This document shows, piece by piece, positions 11,987 to 13,958 of a DNA stretch of 13,958 nucleotides. The position numbers were made by a program, and so were the translations under genes. Where the stretch lies: assembly GCA_902773035.1 (NCBI GenBank), contig CACYDB010000171.1:1-13958 (forward strand), read 5' to 3'. Numbering within the stretch: the first letter of the stretch is position 1; every line of letters starts with the position of its first letter. Origin of the DNA: an uncultured Ruminococcus sp. Lineage in GTDB: Bacteria > Bacillota > Clostridia > Oscillospirales > Acutalibacteraceae. The notes below the pieces were generated by a model. The model was not told where the DNA came from. It saw nothing but the letters and a program-made list of their open reading frames with translations, and made no database searches.

Positions 11987-13958
11987 TCAGTTACCTCCCG
12001 CGTCTGTATCCTCGGTTTCCTGAGCCTGAGCGTCAGTCTCCGGAGCCGCTGTTGTGGTGGGTTCCTCGGTAGTAGGCGGCTCTGTAGTAGGCGGTTCCGT
12101 GGGGATAAAGTCATAGGACGATACGTCGGAGCTGCCTGCCGAATAGTCGATTACATACTTGCGGTAGGTCTGACCGTTGAGCATTACGATAACCGTTGAG
12201 GTTCCGCTGCCTGTGAAGGACATAGCGTAGCTCGAGTTGTAGGACGGGTTGATTTTCTTTGAATAATTGTAATCAACCTTACCGTCAACCGATACGGTCA
12301 TCTCAATGTCGTAGTCGATATTGGACGGAAGATCTACGGCGATATTAACCGTGGTCTGACTGCCCTTACCCGAGCTTACCACGAGGTTAACAACCGTTCC
12401 TTCCTCAACCTTACTGTACTGGAGAGGAGACTGCTGAATAACAGTTCCCTCGGGCTCGAGGCTCTCATCATCATAGGTATACTTGCACTCGAGCTTTTTG
12501 TTAACGAGCTTTTTCTGAGCGTCGTAGAGAGTCGTGTCCGTAACCTTGGGCACGGTGATCTTCTCGACGTACTCCTCCTTGGCTACGATAACGTAAACCG
12601 TTGAGCCTACTGTCGCCTTGACTCCCGCGGGCGGGAAGGTGTCGCAGACATATCCCTTGGGAGTTAATTTATCGTAAACCTCAACGACCTGAGCGGAAAG
12701 ATTTCTTCCCTCAAGCGCCTTAACGGCGTCCTTTTTAGTCGTATTTTTAAGATAAGGAACCGAGATCTCTGTATCCGTACCGTTGACGGTAAGCTCGATT
12801 ACGGAGCCCGACTTGACTCTCTTTGAGCCCGGCTCGGGATCCTGCTCGAGAATCTCGCCGATTTCCTTATTCTTTACGTATTTACTCTTGAGCTCAAACT
12901 TGAAGTTGTTGGGATTCTTTTCCTTAGCCTCAACAATGCTCATTCCGACGTACTTGGGAACCTCGACGTCGGTTGACTGAGCAGAGGTACAGCCCCTGAA
13001 CAGCGCGATCGACATAACGATCACGAGTACGATAACCGCCGAGATTATAATACTCTTGACAACGTAGTAGGAGGTTTTATGCTCCTTCTTGCTCTCAAGC
13101 TCCTCAGCCTCATCGTCGTCATCCTCTTCGATCGGAGGAAGCTCTTTCTCCTCGGGCAATGGCTTAATGGCTTTTTTAAGGCTCTTAACGTGACGCGTAG
13201 GCTCGGAATCCACAAAGTATTTATAGTCAAAGCGAACGTTGGGATTGAGCCTGAATCTCTCGAGGTCGCCGAGCATATCGAGCGCGGTCTGATATCTGTC
13301 CTCGGGATTCTTCTGCATAGCGTGCATCGTAATCTGCTCGAGTCCGAGAGGTATGCCCGGGTTGATGTCGCGGGGCATTTCGGGAGTAGACTGGAGCTGC
13401 ATAAGCGCTACAGATACGGCGCTGTCAGCGTCAAAGGGCAGCTTGCCCGTGATCATCTCGTAGAGCATTACGCCTACTGAGTAGATGTCGGACTTGCCGT
13501 CAGTCTTACTTCCTCTCGCCTGCTCGGGTGCTATATAATGAACAGAGCCTATAGCCTGTTCGGTCATAGTCTTGGTCTTGGTGTCTACCAGTCTGGCGAT
13601 ACCAAAGTCCGTAACCTTGATCGTGCCGTCCTGGAGAAGCATAATGTTATGGGGCTTGATGTCGCGGTGGACAACGCCCTTAGTGTGAGCGTGCTGGAGA
13701 GCCTTTAGAATCTGCGTCGTGAGGTGAAGCGCCTCGCGCCAGTCAAGCACTCCCTGCTGACCGATATATTCCTTGAGCGTGATTCCGTCGATATACTCCA
13801 TTACGATGTACTGGATCATATCGCCGAAGCTTACGTCATATACTTTTACAATATTGGGGTGAGAGAGCATAGCGATCGCCTTGCTCTCATTTTTGAAGCG
13901 GCGGATAAACTCCTCGTTGTTGAGAAACTCGTCCTTGAGGATTTTGACCGCGACTTCT
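11987..13958 (-). CDS. prkC: PASTA-domain Ser/Thr protein kinase, 5' end outside the window
   Basis: The visible 656 residues of a membrane Ser/Thr kinase (PrkC/PknB/Stk1 type) that senses peptidoglycan fragments and phosphorylates cell-wall, division and translation proteins. The piece begins inside the kinase domain at EVAVKILKDE (ATP-binding Lys5). It has HRDIKPHN (Asp99), DFG (Asp117) and APE (143-145), so it is catalytically intact, unlike the neighbour at 8721. After an acidic juxtamembrane stretch comes a transmembrane helix (about 302-321), then three PASTA units (about 331-402, 398-459, 466-529), a beta-rich region without PASTA motifs (about 535-605), and a Thr/Pro/Glu-rich tail (619-640). 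About 40 N-terminal residues with the glycine loop are missing. The Met at 13870 is internal. The operon continues into rsgA and thiN; a PrpC-type phosphatase gene would be expected just beyond the right edge. Confidence 0.96.
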   Translation of the reverse strand, partial: EVAVKILKDEFLNNEEFIRRFKNESKAIAMLSHPNIVKVYDVSFGDMIQYIVMEYIDGITLKEYIGQQGVLDWREALHLTTQILKALQHAHTKGVVHRDIKPHNIMLLQDGTIKVTDFGIARLVDTKTKTMTEQAIGSVHYIAPEQARGSKTDGKSDIYSVGVMLYEMITGKLPFDADSAVSVALMQLQSTPEMPRDINPGIPLGLEQITMHAMQKNPEDRYQTALDMLGDLERFRLNPNVRFDYKYFVDSEPTRHVKSLKKAIKPLPEEKELPPIEEDDDDEAEELESKKEHKTSYYVVKSIIISAVIVLVIVMSIALFRGCTSAQSTDVEVPKYVGMSIVEAKEKNPNNFKFELKSKYVKNKEIGEILEQDPEPGSKRVKSGSVIELTVNGTDTEISVPYLKNTTKKDAVKALEGRNLSAQVVEVYDKLTPKGYVCDTFPPAGVKATVGSTVYVIVAKEEYVEKITVPKVTDTTLYDAQKKLVNKKLECKYTYDDESLEPEGTVIQQSPLQYSKVEEGTVVNLVVSSGKGSQTTVNIAVDLPSNIDYDIEMTVSVDGKVDYNYSKKINPSYNSSYAMSFTGSGTSTVIVMLNGQTYRKYVIDYSAGSSDVSSYDFIPTEPPTTEPPTTEEPTTTAAPETDAQAQETEDTDAGGN
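11994..11999 (-). promoter_or_regulatory. Ribosome binding site that fixes the rsgA TTG start
   Basis: GGGAGG on the minus strand, inside the last codons of the kinase gene, is followed by TAACTGA and then TTG. The 7-base spacing is ideal and there is no alternative start nearby, so a TTG start immediately after the kinase stop is well supported. Confidence 0.8.

Noticed and set aside
11987..13870. Reading the PASTA kinase as starting at the Met at 13870
   Set aside because: The frame continues upstream to the window edge with EVAVKILKDE and further kinase sequence, so this Met is internal and the gene is cut by the window.

Overview
This window comes from a Gram-positive Firmicute of the class Clostridia, most likely a Ruminococcus-like member of the Oscillospirales. 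Supporting evidence: a prkC-rsgA-thiN cluster with a PASTA-repeat kinase, an HI0933-type flavoprotein directly before cmk, AGGAGG-type ribosome binding sites, sigma-A-like promoters, and a secreted Thr/Pro-rich kinase tail of a kind common in that group. The genus is an inference from general resemblance. G+C is near 50 percent in most genes and clearly lower in one islet (about 4130-5340).

Layout, left to right. (1) 1-2529, minus strand: a tight operon of a MurR/RpiR-family regulator, an HI0933-family flavoprotein and the 5' part of cytidylate kinase cmk, which runs off the left edge. (2) 2530-4127: a divergent promoter region with four TTGCAA cores, then the two-gene unit hisH-hisF (imidazole glycerol-phosphate synthase), ended by a strong hairpin. 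(3) 4130-5393: an AT-rich islet with a small XRE repressor-like gene divergent from a secreted protein that has an Ig-like domain and a carboxypeptidase-regulatory-like domain; repeated AGTGTT motifs lie over the secreted gene's promoter. (4) 5398-7922, minus strand: a histidine phosphatase, leuB, and a CpsB/YwqE-type PHP phosphatase. (5) 7993-8693: a second XRE regulator, divergent from the histidine phosphatase, closed by a hairpin. (6) 8721-13958, minus strand: an active PASTA Ser/Thr kinase (prkC/pknB, 5' end outside the window), rsgA with a TTG start, thiN overlapping rsgA by 4 bp, and, from its own strong promoter, a membrane protein with a zinc-ribbon-like N-terminus, a kinase fold that lacks the catalytic residues, and PASTA-like repeats.

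How it fits together. The right part is the conserved Firmicute cell-wall-sensing and ribosome-assembly cluster, here without rpe between rsgA and thiN and with a PASTA pseudokinase added. The most interesting items are that pseudokinase beside the true PASTA kinase, the perfect 10+10 palindrome over the regulator promoter whose half-site recurs at the hisHF promoter, and the AT-rich regulator/secreted-protein islet with its own candidate operators. No rRNA, tRNA, CRISPR array, transposase or riboswitch was seen, and no gene-free stretch exceeds 300 bases.
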